Positions 1-8,255 of a DNA stretch of 64,000 bases are shown piece after piece. The stretch is taken from assembly GCF_003355005.1 (NCBI RefSeq), contig NZ_CP029985.1, positions 372,001 to 436,000 on the forward strand. Reading direction: 5' to 3'. Below the pieces are notes generated by a model. That model did no database searches. It saw nothing but the letters and a program-made list of their open reading frames with translations, and was not told where the DNA came from. The translations under genes and the position numbers were made by a program. The stretch is from Sphingomonas sp. FARSPH (GTDB lineage Bacteria > Pseudomonadota > Alphaproteobacteria > Sphingomonadales > Sphingomonadaceae). Each line of letters opens with the position of its first letter. The first letter of the stretch is position 1.

Positions 1-1098
1 GACGTGCTGGTTGCGGCCGAACGCCCCGATGCGGTCGCGGTGCTGATCGCCGCGCCGTCGGTCGGGATCGTCACGCTCACCGTGACCGAAAAGGCCTATT
101 GGCTGCGCCCCGACCGCACGCTGGACGAGGATGCCGTCGCCGCGGCGGGCAACACCATCTATCACCTGCTCACCGATGGCCTGCGCCGCCGCCGCGACGC
201 CGGCCTCGGCGGCGTGACGATCCTGTCGTGCGACAACCTGCCCGGCAACGGTGCATTGCTCGGGTCGGCGCTGGCCGCGTGGATCGAACGCATCGACCCG
301 ACGCTGCGCCGCTGGGTGGAGCGCGGATGCGCCACGCCGTCGTCGATGGTCGACCGCATCGTCCCCGCCGTGACCGCCGACGATCTGGCCGCGACCGCGT
401 CGGCCATCGGCTTGCGCGACGAAGGCGCCGTCGTCACCGAACCCTTTCGGCAATGGGTGATCGAGGATCGCTTCGCCGGCGCGCGTCCGCGGTGGGAAGC
501 GGGCGGTGCGCAGTTCGTCGACGACGTCGCGCCGTTCGAAGCCGCCAAGCTGCGGATGCTCAACGGCGCGCATTCGGCGCTTGCCTACCTCGGCCTCCTC
601 GCCGGACACAGTTTCGTGCACGAGGCGATCGCCGATCCCGCCATCGCGCACGATGTCGAGGCGTTGATGCGCGACGAAGCCGCCGCCAGCCTGACGCCCG
701 CGCCCGGGCAGGACCTGAATGCCTATGCCGACGCGCTGCTGGCACGCTTCCGCAATCCGGCGCTGGGGCATCGGCTTGCGCAGATCGGGAACGACGGGTC
801 GCAAAAGCTTCCCCAGCGCTGGCTGGCGCCGCTTGCGGACAATGCCGCCGCGGGACGCCGCGCGCGCCACACGCTGCGCGCGCTTGCCGCATGGCTCCTG
901 CACGTCCGCGGCGACGGCGCACCGGTGAACGATCCGCTCGCCGCGCGCCTCGCCGCGGCATGGGCGGACGCGGGCGCGCAAGGCGTGGTGACGGCCGTAC
1001 TGGGACCTGCGGGATTGCTCGGCGGCGGGTGGACGCCCGATGCGCAGGACATCGCGATCCTCCGGCAAGAGCTGGCCAATCTCGACGCCCGCGGCTGA
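1..1098 (+). CDS. Mannitol dehydrogenase / fructuronate reductase family oxidoreductase, 5' partial
   Basis: NAD(P)-dependent polyol or uronate oxidoreductase that interconverts a sugar alcohol or aldonate with its keto sugar in the cytoplasm. The reading frame is open from base 1, so the N-terminal nucleotide-binding part starts before the window. Counting from the GTG at base 4, visible family motifs are SCDNLPGNG (75-83), TPSSMVDRIVP (111-121), EPFRQWVIED (146-155) and the catalytic patch KLRMLNGAHS, giving Lys182, Asn187 and His190. These motifs are shared by mannitol 2-dehydrogenase and D-mannonate oxidoreductase (UxuB type), and the sequence alone does not settle the substrate. A GntR regulator lies tail to tail 93 bases downstream, which fits hexuronate or polyol catabolism by inference. 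Confidence 0.85.
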   Translation, partial: DVLVAAERPDAVAVLIAAPSVGIVTLTVTEKAYWLRPDRTLDEDAVAAAGNTIYHLLTDGLRRRRDAGLGGVTILSCDNLPGNGALLGSALAAWIERIDPTLRRWVERGCATPSSMVDRIVPAVTADDLAATASAIGLRDEGAVVTEPFRQWVIEDRFAGARPRWEAGGAQFVDDVAPFEAAKLRMLNGAHSALAYLGLLAGHSFVHEAIADPAIAHDVEALMRDEAAASLTPAPGQDLNAYADALLARFRNPALGHRLAQIGNDGSQKLPQRWLAPLADNAAAGRRARHTLRALAAWLLHVRGDGAPVNDPLAARLAAAWADAGAQGVVTAVLGPAGLLGGGWTPDAQDIAILRQELANLDARG

Positions 1099-1191
1099 CC
1101 GTCCGGCGGCGCGGCGCGCGCTGCGGGAAGATCGCGCCGCGCCGGATCACGTCGATCGCCAACCATCAGTGCCGGGACGGCGCCCCTTCGC

Positions 1192-1920
1192 TCAATCCTT
1201 CTGCGTCGCGATCAGGTCGAGCACATCGCCGATGATCCGCCGCATCGCGGCCCGGGAAAGGTCGGGGTCGCGTGCGGCGATGGCATCGGCGACCGCTGCA
1301 TGATCCGCGATATTCGCGCTATGCCCCTTGATGGTATTGGTGAAGCGGATGGACGTGCGCAGCGCGGTCGCGACGACCGACTGCAATTGCGCATAAAACG
1401 GATTGCGCGAGGCGTTCATGATCGCGACGTGGAACGCGATGTCCGCGTCCAGCGGGTCGTCGTGCCCCTCGCCCGCCGCCTCCATCCGGGAAAGGCCGGC
1501 GCGGATCGCGGCGATGTCCGCCTCGCCATGATGCGCCGCGGCAAGCGCCGCCGCTTCGGGCTCGATCGCGACGCGCAGCTGGTTGAACTGACGCAGCAGC
1601 TCGACGGAGAATTTGCGGTCGAGCAGCCAGCGCAGCACGTCGGGGTCGAACAGGTTCCAGCGCGAGGCGGGCAGCACCACCGTCCCCTGCCGCGGGCGCG
1701 CACTGACCAGACCCTTGGCGGTCAGCATCTTGACCGCCTCGCGCGTGATCGGCCGGCTGACGCCATGCGCGCTCGAAATCTCCGCCTCGGTCGGGAATCG
1801 CCGCGTGTCGTAACGGCCGGTGACGATCGCCTTGCCCAGTGTGTCGAGCAGCACATTCGACAGGTTGCCGCCCCGGTCACGCCGCGCGGCGGCGCGCGAC
1901 TCGCTTCCGCCGAGCTCCAT
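1192..1920 (-). CDS. GntR-family transcriptional regulator, FadR subfamily (FCD domain)
   Basis: A 242-residue DNA-binding regulator. Residues about 20-85 form the winged helix-turn-helix (SNVLLDTLGKAIVTGRY, then FPTEAEISSAHGVSRPITRE and RQGTVV in the wing). Residues about 105-230 form the all-helical FCD effector domain, with Asp and His metal-ligand candidates in DADIAFHVAI and a second His in ANIADHAAV. FadR-subfamily proteins usually repress catabolic genes and are released by a sugar acid or organic acid. It converges on the mannitol dehydrogenase-family gene, so control of that pathway is a reasonable inference, but no operator was identified. The start is the ATG before ELGGSES. Confidence 0.85.
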   Translation of the reverse strand: MELGGSESRAAARRDRGGNLSNVLLDTLGKAIVTGRYDTRRFPTEAEISSAHGVSRPITREAVKMLTAKGLVSARPRQGTVVLPASRWNLFDPDVLRWLLDRKFSVELLRQFNQLRVAIEPEAAALAAAHHGEADIAAIRAGLSRMEAAGEGHDDPLDADIAFHVAIMNASRNPFYAQLQSVVATALRTSIRFTNTIKGHSANIADHAAVADAIAARDPDLSRAAMRRIIGDVLDLIATQKD

Positions 1921-2095
1921 TCGATATCCTTTCCCGCCGACCGGATCGGGCCGCCGCGCAGCATAGAACGACGTTTTCGCATCCGACGCAACGCCGGGCG
2001 ATCATCTCAGCCCAAGACGTCTACGCCGGCGGGCGCGGCTGCCCGCCGCCGAGTGACCGGGCCGCGCCCGCGCCCCGCGCGGTCGCGAGTCCCGG

Positions 2096-3652
2096 TCACT
2101 CCCACTCGATCGTGCCGGGCGGCTTGCTGGTGTAATCGTAAACGACGCGGTTGACGCCCTTCACCTCGTTGACGATCCGCGTCGCGACGCGAGGCAGGAA
2201 GTCGCTGGGGAAATCGAACACCTCTGCGGTCATGCCGTCGGTCGAGGTGACCGCGCGCAGCGCGAGGACGCTGTCATAGGTGCGGCCATCGCCCATCACG
2301 CCGACGGTGCGGACGGGCAGCAGCACCGCGAACGCCTGCCAGATCGCATCATACAGGCCTGCGCTGCGGATTTCCTCGAGGTAGATGGCGTCCGCCTTGC
2401 GCAGGATGTCGCACCGCTCGCGCGTCACCTCGCCGGGGATGCGGATCGCCAGGCCGGGTCCGGGGAAGGGGTGGCGGCCGACGAAGACTTCGGGCAGCCC
2501 GAGCTCGCGGCCGAGCGCACGGACCTCGTCCTTGAACAGTTCGCGTAGGGGTTCGACGAGTTTCATGTTCATCCGCTCGGGGAGCCCGCCGACATTGTGG
2601 TGGCTCTTGATCGTCACCGACGGGCCGCCGGTGAAGCTGACGCTCTCGATCACGTCCGGGTAGAGCGTACCCTGCGCCAGGAACTCCGCCCCGCCGATCT
2701 TCTTCGCCTCCGCCTCAAAGACGTCGATGAAGGTCTTGCCGATGAACTTGCGCTTGGCTTCGGGGTCGGTGACGCCGGCCAGACCATCCATGAAGAGGTC
2801 CTGCGCCTCGACGTGGACGAGCGGGATGTTGTAATGGCCGCGGAACAGGCTGACGACCTGCTCGGCCTCCCCCGCGCGCAGGATGCCGCCATCGACGAAC
2901 ACGCAGGTCAGCTGGTCGCCGATCGCCTCGTGGATCAACAGCGCTGCGACGGAGGAGTCGACACCGCCCGACAGGCCGCAGATGACCTTGCCATCGCCCA
3001 CCTGCTCGCGGATCTCGGCGATCTTGGCGCTGCGGAATTCCGCCATCGTCCAGTCGCCGGCGAGGCCGCAGACGTGGCGCGCGAAATTGGCGATCAGCTT
3101 GCCGCCGTCGGGCGTGTGAACGACCTCCGGATGAAACTGCACGCCGTAGAAGCGGCGCGCCTCGTCCGCGACGACCGCGAAGGGCGCGCCGTCGGAGACC
3201 GCGACGGGTATGAAGCCGGGGGCGAGCGAGTCGACCTTATCCCCGTGGCTCATCCACACCTGATGCCGCTCGCCCTCTTCCCACAGCCCTTCGAACAGCG
3301 CGCAGCGCGCCTTCACATCGACGAACGCCTTGCCGAATTCGCCGCCATCGCCGGAGACGACGACGTTACCGCCCAGCTGCGCGCTCATCACCTGCTGGCC
3401 GTAGCAGATGCCGAGGATCGGCACGCCCGCCTCGAAGAACCGCTGGGGGGCGCGCGGGCTGTTTTCCGCGGTCACCGAGGCGGGGCCGCCCGACAGGATG
3501 ATGCCGGCAGGCTTGATCCGCTCGAACGCCGCGTCGGCGGACTGGAAGGGCGCGATCTCCGAATAGACCCCCGCTTCGCGTACGCGCCGGGCGATGAGCT
3601 GCGTGACCTGGCTGCCGAAATCGACGATGAGAATGCTGTCGCTGTGCTGCAT
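2096..3652 (-). CDS. guaA: GMP synthase (glutamine-hydrolysing)
   Basis: Converts XMP to GMP using ATP and glutamine, the last step of guanine nucleotide synthesis. The class I amidotransferase domain is residues about 8-200, with nucleophile Cys83 in GICYGQQ and His174 and Glu176 in VQFHPEV. The ATP pyrophosphatase domain follows, with the P-loop SGGVDSS at 228-234, and the C-terminal dimerisation domain ends in TSKPPGTIEWE. At 518 residues it has the usual family length. The ATG at 3652 (MQHSDS) is preferred over an upstream in-frame start at 3688, because the domain begins six residues later and the extra 12 residues are not conserved-looking. It is downstream of rplQ but separated by a terminator. 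Confidence 0.97.
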   Translation of the reverse strand: MQHSDSILIVDFGSQVTQLIARRVREAGVYSEIAPFQSADAAFERIKPAGIILSGGPASVTAENSPRAPQRFFEAGVPILGICYGQQVMSAQLGGNVVVSGDGGEFGKAFVDVKARCALFEGLWEEGERHQVWMSHGDKVDSLAPGFIPVAVSDGAPFAVVADEARRFYGVQFHPEVVHTPDGGKLIANFARHVCGLAGDWTMAEFRSAKIAEIREQVGDGKVICGLSGGVDSSVAALLIHEAIGDQLTCVFVDGGILRAGEAEQVVSLFRGHYNIPLVHVEAQDLFMDGLAGVTDPEAKRKFIGKTFIDVFEAEAKKIGGAEFLAQGTLYPDVIESVSFTGGPSVTIKSHHNVGGLPERMNMKLVEPLRELFKDEVRALGRELGLPEVFVGRHPFPGPGLAIRIPGEVTRERCDILRKADAIYLEEIRSAGLYDAIWQAFAVLLPVRTVGVMGDGRTYDSVLALRAVTSTDGMTAEVFDFPSDFLPRVATRIVNEVKGVNRVVYDYTSKPPGTIEWE

Positions 3653-3763
3653 GGCGCAGGCCTTAGCGGGCGAGCCCGCCAAGGCCAAGCCCGGCCGGCG
3701 GGCCGCAGGGCCCGTCCGACGACGCGGCTTCGCCTCGGCGGGCCTATGTGCCCAACAGACACG

Positions 3764-3793
3764 AAAAAGGCCGCACCATCGCAGGCGCGGCCT
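3764..3793 (-). terminator. Intrinsic terminator after rplQ / before guaA
   Basis: On the minus strand a 7-bp perfect stem AGGCCGC/GCGGCCT with a 12-base loop is followed by a run of five T. It lies between rplQ and guaA and would end the alpha ribosomal operon. Confidence 0.75.
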
Positions 3794-3812
3794 CTTCCGT
3801 TTCTCGAGACCC

Positions 3813-3894
3813 GACTCGGCAAAGCCGAGTCGTCGACCGTCGCCTTTAGCGACGTCGGCCGGACGAGGCTTGCGCCTCGATCCAGCTTTGCTGG
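3813..3894 (-). other. Array of four small stem-loops directly after rplQ
   Basis: Four consecutive perfect or near-perfect hairpins lie in 82 bases: 3882-3894 (CCAGC/GCTGG, 3-base loop), 3864-3879 (CGAGGC/GCCTCG, 4-base loop), 3834-3857 (CGAC-bulge-GTCGC with GCGACGTCG) and 3813-3831 (GACTCGGC/GCCGAGTC, 3-base loop). The first begins three bases after the rplQ stop codon and the terminator at 3764-3793 follows, so the 3' end of the transcript would carry five stems in a row. This suggests 3'-end protection of the mRNA or a small RNA, but that is inference. Confidence 0.6.
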
Positions 3895-3897
3895 CTC

Positions 3898-4320
3898 TTA
3901 GGCCGCCTCGTCGAAATCCTCGTCCGACACGACCGGGCCCGAATCCTGGCCCTTGGCCGAGACGTCGCGGTCGACGAATTCGATGATCGCCATCGGCGAG
4001 GCGTCGCTGGCGCGGATACCGGCCTTGATGATGCGGGTGTAGCCGCCGTTGCGGTCGGCGTAGCGCGCCGCGAGGACGTCGAACAGCTTCACCAGCTGCG
4101 CATCGTCGAGCAGCCGCGCATGAGCGAGACGGCGGTTGGACAGGCCACCCTTCTTCGCCAGCGTGATCAGCTTCTCGACGTAGGGACGCAGTTCCTTCGC
4201 CTTGGCGACGGTGGTGGTGATCTGCTCGTGCTTGATGAGCGCGGCCGACATGTTGCGGAACAGCGCAATACGATGGGCCGAGGTACGCTGCAGCTTACGG
4301 CCGCCGACGCGATGACGCAT
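3898..4320 (-). CDS. rplQ: 50S ribosomal protein L17
   Basis: Large-subunit protein, 140 residues. The start MRHRVGGRKLQRTSAHR is the conserved L17 N-terminus, followed by RNMSAALIKHEQITTTVAKA and the C-terminal TRIIKAGIRASDASPMAIIE. The tail after about residue 125 is acidic and of the variable kind seen in alphaproteobacteria. It is the last gene of the alpha operon, 258 bases after rpoA, which is a larger gap than usual. Confidence 0.97.
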   Translation of the reverse strand: MRHRVGGRKLQRTSAHRIALFRNMSAALIKHEQITTTVAKAKELRPYVEKLITLAKKGGLSNRRLAHARLLDDAQLVKLFDVLAARYADRNGGYTRIIKAGIRASDASPMAIIEFVDRDVSAKGQDSGPVVSDEDFDEAA

Positions 4321-4460
4321 GGGTATTTCCTTCGTTCGTTAAGGGGCCGTTTGACGGTACCCCAGACCAGGTGGTGTTATGGAAAGGTCACCGCCCATTA
4401 CCTTTTAGAAAGTCGCGAAAGTCGCATACTTTCGCATGCGCTTTCGGGTGGCCGGGTGGC

Positions 4461-4572
4461 GGTGCGGCGGAGCCGCACCGGTCACGTCGAACGGGATCGG
4501 GTTGCGACTGCGTCGCTCCCCGCCCCGTCGGCCGGGCTTTCGCCGTCTAGGAGATAGCCTGGGCTATCTCCT
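4461..4572 (-). other. Two perfect hairpins in the rpoA-rplQ spacer
   Basis: The 258-base gap between rpoA and rplQ holds two perfect inverted repeats: 4461-4479 (GGTGCGGC/GCCGCACC, 3-base loop) and 4549-4572 (an 11-bp stem AGGAGATAGCC/GGCTATCTCCT with a 2-base loop, starting seven bases after the rpoA stop). Neither is followed by a T run on the minus strand, so they look like mRNA-processing or stabilising structures rather than terminators. I see no gene in this gap. Confidence 0.55.
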
Positions 4573-4578
4573 TGCGGC

Positions 4579-5646
4579 TCAGCCCATGATCTCCTGCTCG
4601 AGCTTCTTGGCCATTTCCTCGATATTCTCAGGCGGCCAGCCCGGGATTTCCATGCCCAGGCGAAGCCCCATCGACGAGAGCACTTCCTTGATTTCATTCA
4701 AGGACTTGCGGCCGAAGTTCGGGGTACGCAGCATCTCGGCCTCGGTCTTGCCGACCAGATCGCCGATGTAGATGATGTTGTCGTTCTTCAGGCAGTTCGC
4801 CGAACGCACCGACAGTTCGAGCTCGTCGACCTTCTTGAGCAGGTAACGGTTGATCTGCTGCGTGTCGCCCGCGACCTCGCCGCCCGCCGCCGGGACGGCA
4901 GCCTGGCCGATCGGCGCCGAAGAGCGCGCGATCGCCGAGTCGTCGAAGTGGACGAACAGCGCCAGCTGGTCCTGCAAAATGCGGCCGGCATAGGCCACCG
5001 CGTCCTCGGGCGTCACCGTGCCGTCGGTTTCGATCGTCAGCGTCAGCTTGTCGTAGTCGAGGTCCTGACCGACGCGGGTCGGGTCGACCTTGTACGACAC
5101 CTGGCGCACCGGCGAGTAGAGCGCGTCGACCGGGATCAGGCCGATCGGCGCATCCGCCGGACGGTTGGCGGTCGCGGGAACATAACCCTTACCGATGTCG
5201 GCGGTCAGTTCCATGTTGAACGTCGCGCCCTCGTCGAGGTGGCAGATGACGAGTTCGGGGTTCATCACCTCGATGTCGCCCGACACCGCAATGTCGCCCG
5301 CCTTCACCTCGGCCGGGCCCGTCGCCGACAGCTGGAGCCGCTTCGGGCCTTCGCCCTGCATGCGGATCGCGATCTGCTTGACGTTGAGCACGATGTCGGT
5401 GACGTCCTCGCGGACACCCGCCAGGCTCGAGAATTCGTGCAGCACGTTCTCGATCTTGATCGAGGTCACCGCCGCACCCTGCAGCGACGACAGCAGCACG
5501 CGGCGCAGCGCGTTGCCGAGCGTCAGGCCGAAGCCCCGCTCCAGCGGCTCGGCGATGAAGGTCGCCTTGCGCTTGCCGTCACCGGACTTCTTCTCAAGGC
5601 CGTTGGGCTTCTTCAGTTCCTGCCAGTTCTTTGCATTGACAGACAA
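4579..5646 (-). CDS. rpoA: DNA-directed RNA polymerase subunit alpha
   Basis: Scaffold of RNA polymerase assembly and contact point for activators and UP elements. The protein is 355 residues. The N-terminal dimerisation domain (about 1-235) begins MSVNAKNWQELKKPNG and contains EPLERGFGLTLGNALRRVLL. A linker leads to the C-terminal domain (about 275-335) with ELSVRSANCLKNDNI and TPNFGRKSLNEIKEVL, the helix-hairpin-helix region that binds DNA. It follows rpsK with an 85-base gap and precedes rplQ, as in the canonical alpha operon. Confidence 0.98.
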   Translation of the reverse strand: MSVNAKNWQELKKPNGLEKKSGDGKRKATFIAEPLERGFGLTLGNALRRVLLSSLQGAAVTSIKIENVLHEFSSLAGVREDVTDIVLNVKQIAIRMQGEGPKRLQLSATGPAEVKAGDIAVSGDIEVMNPELVICHLDEGATFNMELTADIGKGYVPATANRPADAPIGLIPVDALYSPVRQVSYKVDPTRVGQDLDYDKLTLTIETDGTVTPEDAVAYAGRILQDQLALFVHFDDSAIARSSAPIGQAAVPAAGGEVAGDTQQINRYLLKKVDELELSVRSANCLKNDNIIYIGDLVGKTEAEMLRTPNFGRKSLNEIKEVLSSMGLRLGMEIPGWPPENIEEMAKKLEQEIMG

Positions 5647-5731
5647 GCTGTGTCCCCTGGAGTTGGGCCGACGGGGGAAAGCGCCGGCCTGGTAAAAACG
5701 CGCAGTGCCGCTCGTCAGCGGCCGCGCAGCA

Positions 5732-6121
5732 TCAGACGCGACGACGCTTCGACGGACGCACGCCGTTGTGCGGGATCGACGTCACGTCGCGGATCGAGGT
5801 GATCTGAAAACCGACCGCCTGCAGCGCGCGGAGCGCCGACTCGCGGCCCGAACCCGGGCCCTTCACCTCGACCTCGAGCGTGCGGACGCCGTGCTCGGCG
5901 GCCTTCTTGCCCGCGTCCTCAGCGGCGACCTGCGCCGCATACGGCGTCGACTTGCGGCTACCCTTGAAGCCCATCATGCCGGCCGACGACCAGCTGATCG
6001 CATTGCCCTGCGCATCGGTGATGGTGATCATGGTGTTGTTGAAGCTGGCGTTCACATGCGCGACGCCGGCGGTGATGTTCTTGCGCTCGCGACGGCGAAG
6101 GCGCTGCGGTTCACGTGCCAT
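5732..6121 (-). CDS. rpsK: 30S ribosomal protein S11
   Basis: Small-subunit platform protein, 129 residues. It has the conserved N-terminal core ITAGVAHVNASFNNTMITIT, the central SSAGMMGFKGSRKSTPYAAQ and the C-terminal HNGVRPSKRRRV that lies near the E-site codon. It is the second gene of the rpsM-rpsK-rpoA-rplQ operon. A small hairpin with a T run sits between rpsM and this gene. Confidence 0.98.
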   Translation of the reverse strand: MAREPQRLRRRERKNITAGVAHVNASFNNTMITITDAQGNAISWSSAGMMGFKGSRKSTPYAAQVAAEDAGKKAAEHGVRTLEVEVKGPGSGRESALRALQAVGFQITSIRDVTSIPHNGVRPSKRRRV

Positions 6122-6204
6122 TGTTGGTAATCCTGACCAGAATCTCGTGGTACGGAGATCGGGAGGCGATCAGCCTCGTGCCTGCCTCCGGCGGAGAAGA
6201 TGTC

Positions 6205-6225
6205 AAAAACAGTCCCCAGGACTGT
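6205..6225 (-). terminator. Possible attenuator hairpin between rpsM and rpsK
   Basis: A 7-bp perfect stem ACAGTCC/GGACTGT with a 3-base loop, followed by five T on the minus strand, begins four bases after the rpsM stop. The stem is short and only moderately GC-rich, so it may give partial termination or attenuation inside the alpha operon rather than a full stop. Confidence 0.4.
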
Positions 6226-6228
6226 CTT

Positions 6229-6597
6229 TTACTTCTTCTTGCCCGCGATCGGCTTCGCCTTGCCCTTGCGGGTGCGCGCGTTGGTGTGCGTGCGCTGGCC
6301 GCGGACCGGCAGGCCCTTGCGGTGGCGCAGGCCACGATAGCACGCCAGATCCATCAGGCGCTTGATGTTCATCGCGGTCTCGCGACGAAGATCACCTTCC
6401 ACCGTGTGATCGGCGTCGATCGTCTCGCGGATCTGCAGCACTTCCTGGTCCGTCAGGTCCTGGATACGGCGCTCGGCGGCGATGTTCAGCTTGCCGGTGA
6501 TCTCCTTGGCTTTGGCCGGGCCAATGCCGTGGATGTAGGTCAGCGCGATCACCACGCGCTTGTTGGTCGGGAGATTGACACCCGCGATACGTGCCAT
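6229..6597 (-). CDS. rpsM: 30S ribosomal protein S13
   Basis: Small-subunit head protein contacting the P-site tRNA and forming bridges to the large subunit, 122 residues. It begins MARIAGVNLPTNKRVVIALT, has the helix-two-turn-helix region YIHGIGPAKAKEI, and ends with the basic tail RGQRTHTNARTRKGKAK followed by PIAGKKK. It is the first gene of the alpha operon and has its own promoter-like sequence about 150 bases upstream, which matches its separation from adk here. Confidence 0.98.
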   Translation of the reverse strand: MARIAGVNLPTNKRVVIALTYIHGIGPAKAKEITGKLNIAAERRIQDLTDQEVLQIRETIDADHTVEGDLRRETAMNIKRLMDLACYRGLRHRKGLPVRGQRTHTNARTRKGKAKPIAGKKK

Positions 6598-6747
6598 GAA
6601 ACGTTTCTCCTAGCTCCACAGGGGTCGGCATGGCTAGCCACGACCCCCATCTCGTCGCATCTTCCGCACAGACACCGGCCCCTTGTACGCATGAGCGCGG
6701 CGAGCGCAGACGAGCGCCGCCGGGAACCGGTGTTTCGGAAGGGATGA

Positions 6748-6776
6748 CTGTTAAGCGCGCGCAAACGTCGTGTCAA
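6748..6776 (-). promoter_or_regulatory. Sigma-70-type promoter of the alpha operon (rpsM)
   Basis: On the minus strand a perfect -35 hexamer TTGACA (6776-6771) is followed by a 17-base spacer and a weaker -10 hexamer TAACAG (6753-6748). The leader to rpsM would be about 145 bases. An own promoter is needed here because rpsM is cut off from adk by about 4 kb. Confidence 0.55.
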
Positions 6777-6853
6777 GCGATCGGTTCCGGCCGCCCCCGT
6801 TCGCGCCGCGACGCCGCGACGACATCGTGAGCCGCGGCGGCCGGAACCGCCGG

Positions 6854-7654
6854 TTACTGACGATAGGCGACGAACTGAGTCTTCGTCCCGGCCTTTCGAT
6901 CATCGTTGACGACGGTCATGCTCTTGCCGTCCGGCGACAGGATCATCGTATAGACATAGACGACCCTGCCGCCACGCAGGTCGGTTTCCTCGACCGTGCG
7001 CGCATCGACGCGGCGCACCTTGGCGAGCGTCCCAGCAGGGTCGCCGACGATCGGCGCCGCGGGGCCGCCGAACTTCGCGGTATAGGTTTCTCCGCTCGGC
7101 TGCGAGAAGACGAGCGTGTCGCCGCTGTCCTTGAAGGTGATGTACAGGTTGGAATCGCTCACCTGCTGGATCGCGGCGCGCTGCCAGCTGCCCGATGCGG
7201 CATGGGCGCCCGCCGGTGCCGGGCCGACGCGCGTTTCGGTCGACGTGCCCGATTGTTCGATGCCCTTGGCGTTGTCGCTCGACCGCCAGCTGCTCGTCAG
7301 CGTCTTGCCGTCGGCCGACACCGTGTCGGTGCTGGTCGAAACCGGTTTGCCGCCACGCGAATAGGTATAGGCTATCGTTTGCGGGTCGACGACCTTGACC
7401 GTGATGTGATCCCAATAATCGTGGCCGGTCGCCGCCTGTGGCATCCCGTCGGCCTTGACCGCGATCGGCGGCGTGCAGGTCGAGCAGGTATACCGACCGT
7501 CCTTGATCGCGAAGGTATCGGGCTTGGTCGGCAATTTGGCGGACGCGATGTCCCCCTTCCAGGTGCCGGAGATGGACGGGGTCGTTTGCGCGGACAGGGG
7601 CGCGGCAAGCGCGATCGCGGCTGCCGCGGTGAGGAGATAGGCGAAGCAGGGCAT
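6854..7654 (-). CDS. Secreted beta-rich protein of unknown function
   Basis: 266 residues with a clear Sec signal peptide: hydrophobic AYLLTAAAAIALAAPLSA ending at an A-x-A-like site before QTTPS. The mature protein begins SGTWKGDIASAKLP and continues with repeated strand-like segments (YTYSRGGKPV, LTSSWRSSDNA, YITFKDSGD, MILSPDGKSMTV), with a single CSTC cysteine pair near residue 55. The pattern resembles lipocalin-like or DUF-type periplasmic beta-barrel proteins, but I do not recognise a named family. It lies between the alpha operon and two tiny membrane-protein genes, in the segment that interrupts the usual adk-rpsM linkage. Confidence 0.7.
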   Translation of the reverse strand: MPCFAYLLTAAAAIALAAPLSAQTTPSISGTWKGDIASAKLPTKPDTFAIKDGRYTCSTCTPPIAVKADGMPQAATGHDYWDHITVKVVDPQTIAYTYSRGGKPVSTSTDTVSADGKTLTSSWRSSDNAKGIEQSGTSTETRVGPAPAGAHAASGSWQRAAIQQVSDSNLYITFKDSGDTLVFSQPSGETYTAKFGGPAAPIVGDPAGTLAKVRRVDARTVEETDLRGGRVVYVYTMILSPDGKSMTVVNDDRKAGTKTQFVAYRQ

Positions 7655-7701
7655 CGGGGTTCCTTCAGTTCGGAGGGAACGCGCTACTCGGTGAACGGAG
7701 G

Positions 7702-7965
7702 CTATGCCTGCGGTCGATCGCCGTCAACTGATACCGATGCGGCTCTTTTTCGCGCCATCCCCTGCCACCAGCGACGCAGCGCGATGCCGGTCCACAGGAT
7801 TTCCACCGCGCCGAACGGCCAAGCCCCCTGCAAGAAACCATAAGCGGACGACAGCAGACACCCGATGGCGAACCCGAACGTCCACCACGGCGAACGCGCC
7901 TCCATCATGTAACAGAGCAGCATGAACAGGATGGCGAACAGGCCGAACAGCGACAGCGGATCCAT
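7702..7965 (-). CDS. Small membrane protein, 87 residues
   Basis: The protein starts MDPLSLFGLFAILFMLLCYM and has two to three hydrophobic segments (about 5-20, 27-46 and 50-62), with a basic end RRWWQGMARKRA. The conserved-looking EARSPWWTFGFAIGCLLSSAY stretch resembles small inner-membrane proteins of unknown function found in sphingomonads. The ATG at 7965 is preferred over an upstream in-frame start near 8142, since the extra residues are non-hydrophobic and overlap the divergent small gene. A CtrA-like site lies about 60 bases upstream. Confidence 0.6.
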   Translation of the reverse strand: MDPLSLFGLFAILFMLLCYMMEARSPWWTFGFAIGCLLSSAYGFLQGAWPFGAVEILWTGIALRRWWQGMARKRAASVSVDGDRPQA

Positions 7966-8021
7966 AGCGCGCCGTGACCGATCGTCACCGACGACGCAAG
8001 CGCGACTCGGCTGTTGCGCCG

Positions 8022-8036
8022 TTAACCACTCCTTAG
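8022..8036. promoter_or_regulatory. CtrA-like site TTAA-N7-TTAG
   Basis: TTAACCACTCCTTAG matches the alphaproteobacterial CtrA consensus TTAA-N7-TTAA at seven of eight positions. It lies between the divergent small genes at 7702-7965 and 8094-8240, 57-58 bases from both starts. Binding is inferred only. Confidence 0.4.
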
Positions 8037-8093
8037 CTGGGGCCGCGCCAAGCGAAGACGCTCGAGAAGACGCTCGATCAGGGAGTTCGTCCG

Positions 8094-8240
8094 ATGGCCA
8101 CCGCGCATCATGCCTGCCACCATATCGCCGCGCGCATGGCATCGCCCCGCGGCCGCCTCGCCGCGCCCTGGACGGCGCCCAGCCTGTCCGATCTCATCGC
8201 GCGTATCGAGGACGCGCTCGGCGGCCGACGGCCGGCCTGA
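8094..8240 (+). CDS. Small hypothetical protein, 48 residues
   Basis: An ATG frame encoding MATAHHACHHIAARMASPRG and ending SDLIARIEDALGGRRPA. A good ribosome binding site (AGGGAG, eight bases before the ATG) supports it. The N-terminus is rich in His and Cys (HHACHH), and residues 30-43 could form an amphipathic helix. I do not recognise the family. It is divergent from the small membrane protein and shares its CtrA-like upstream site. It might be non-coding, as there is no homology evidence. Confidence 0.4.
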   Translation: MATAHHACHHIAARMASPRGRLAAPWTAPSLSDLIARIEDALGGRRPA

Positions 8241-8255
8241 GCCCGGGCGTGCGGT

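Noticed and set aside
1921..2095. Terminator after guaA
   Set aside because: A GC-rich inverted repeat is present near 2029-2052 but there is no T run on the minus strand.
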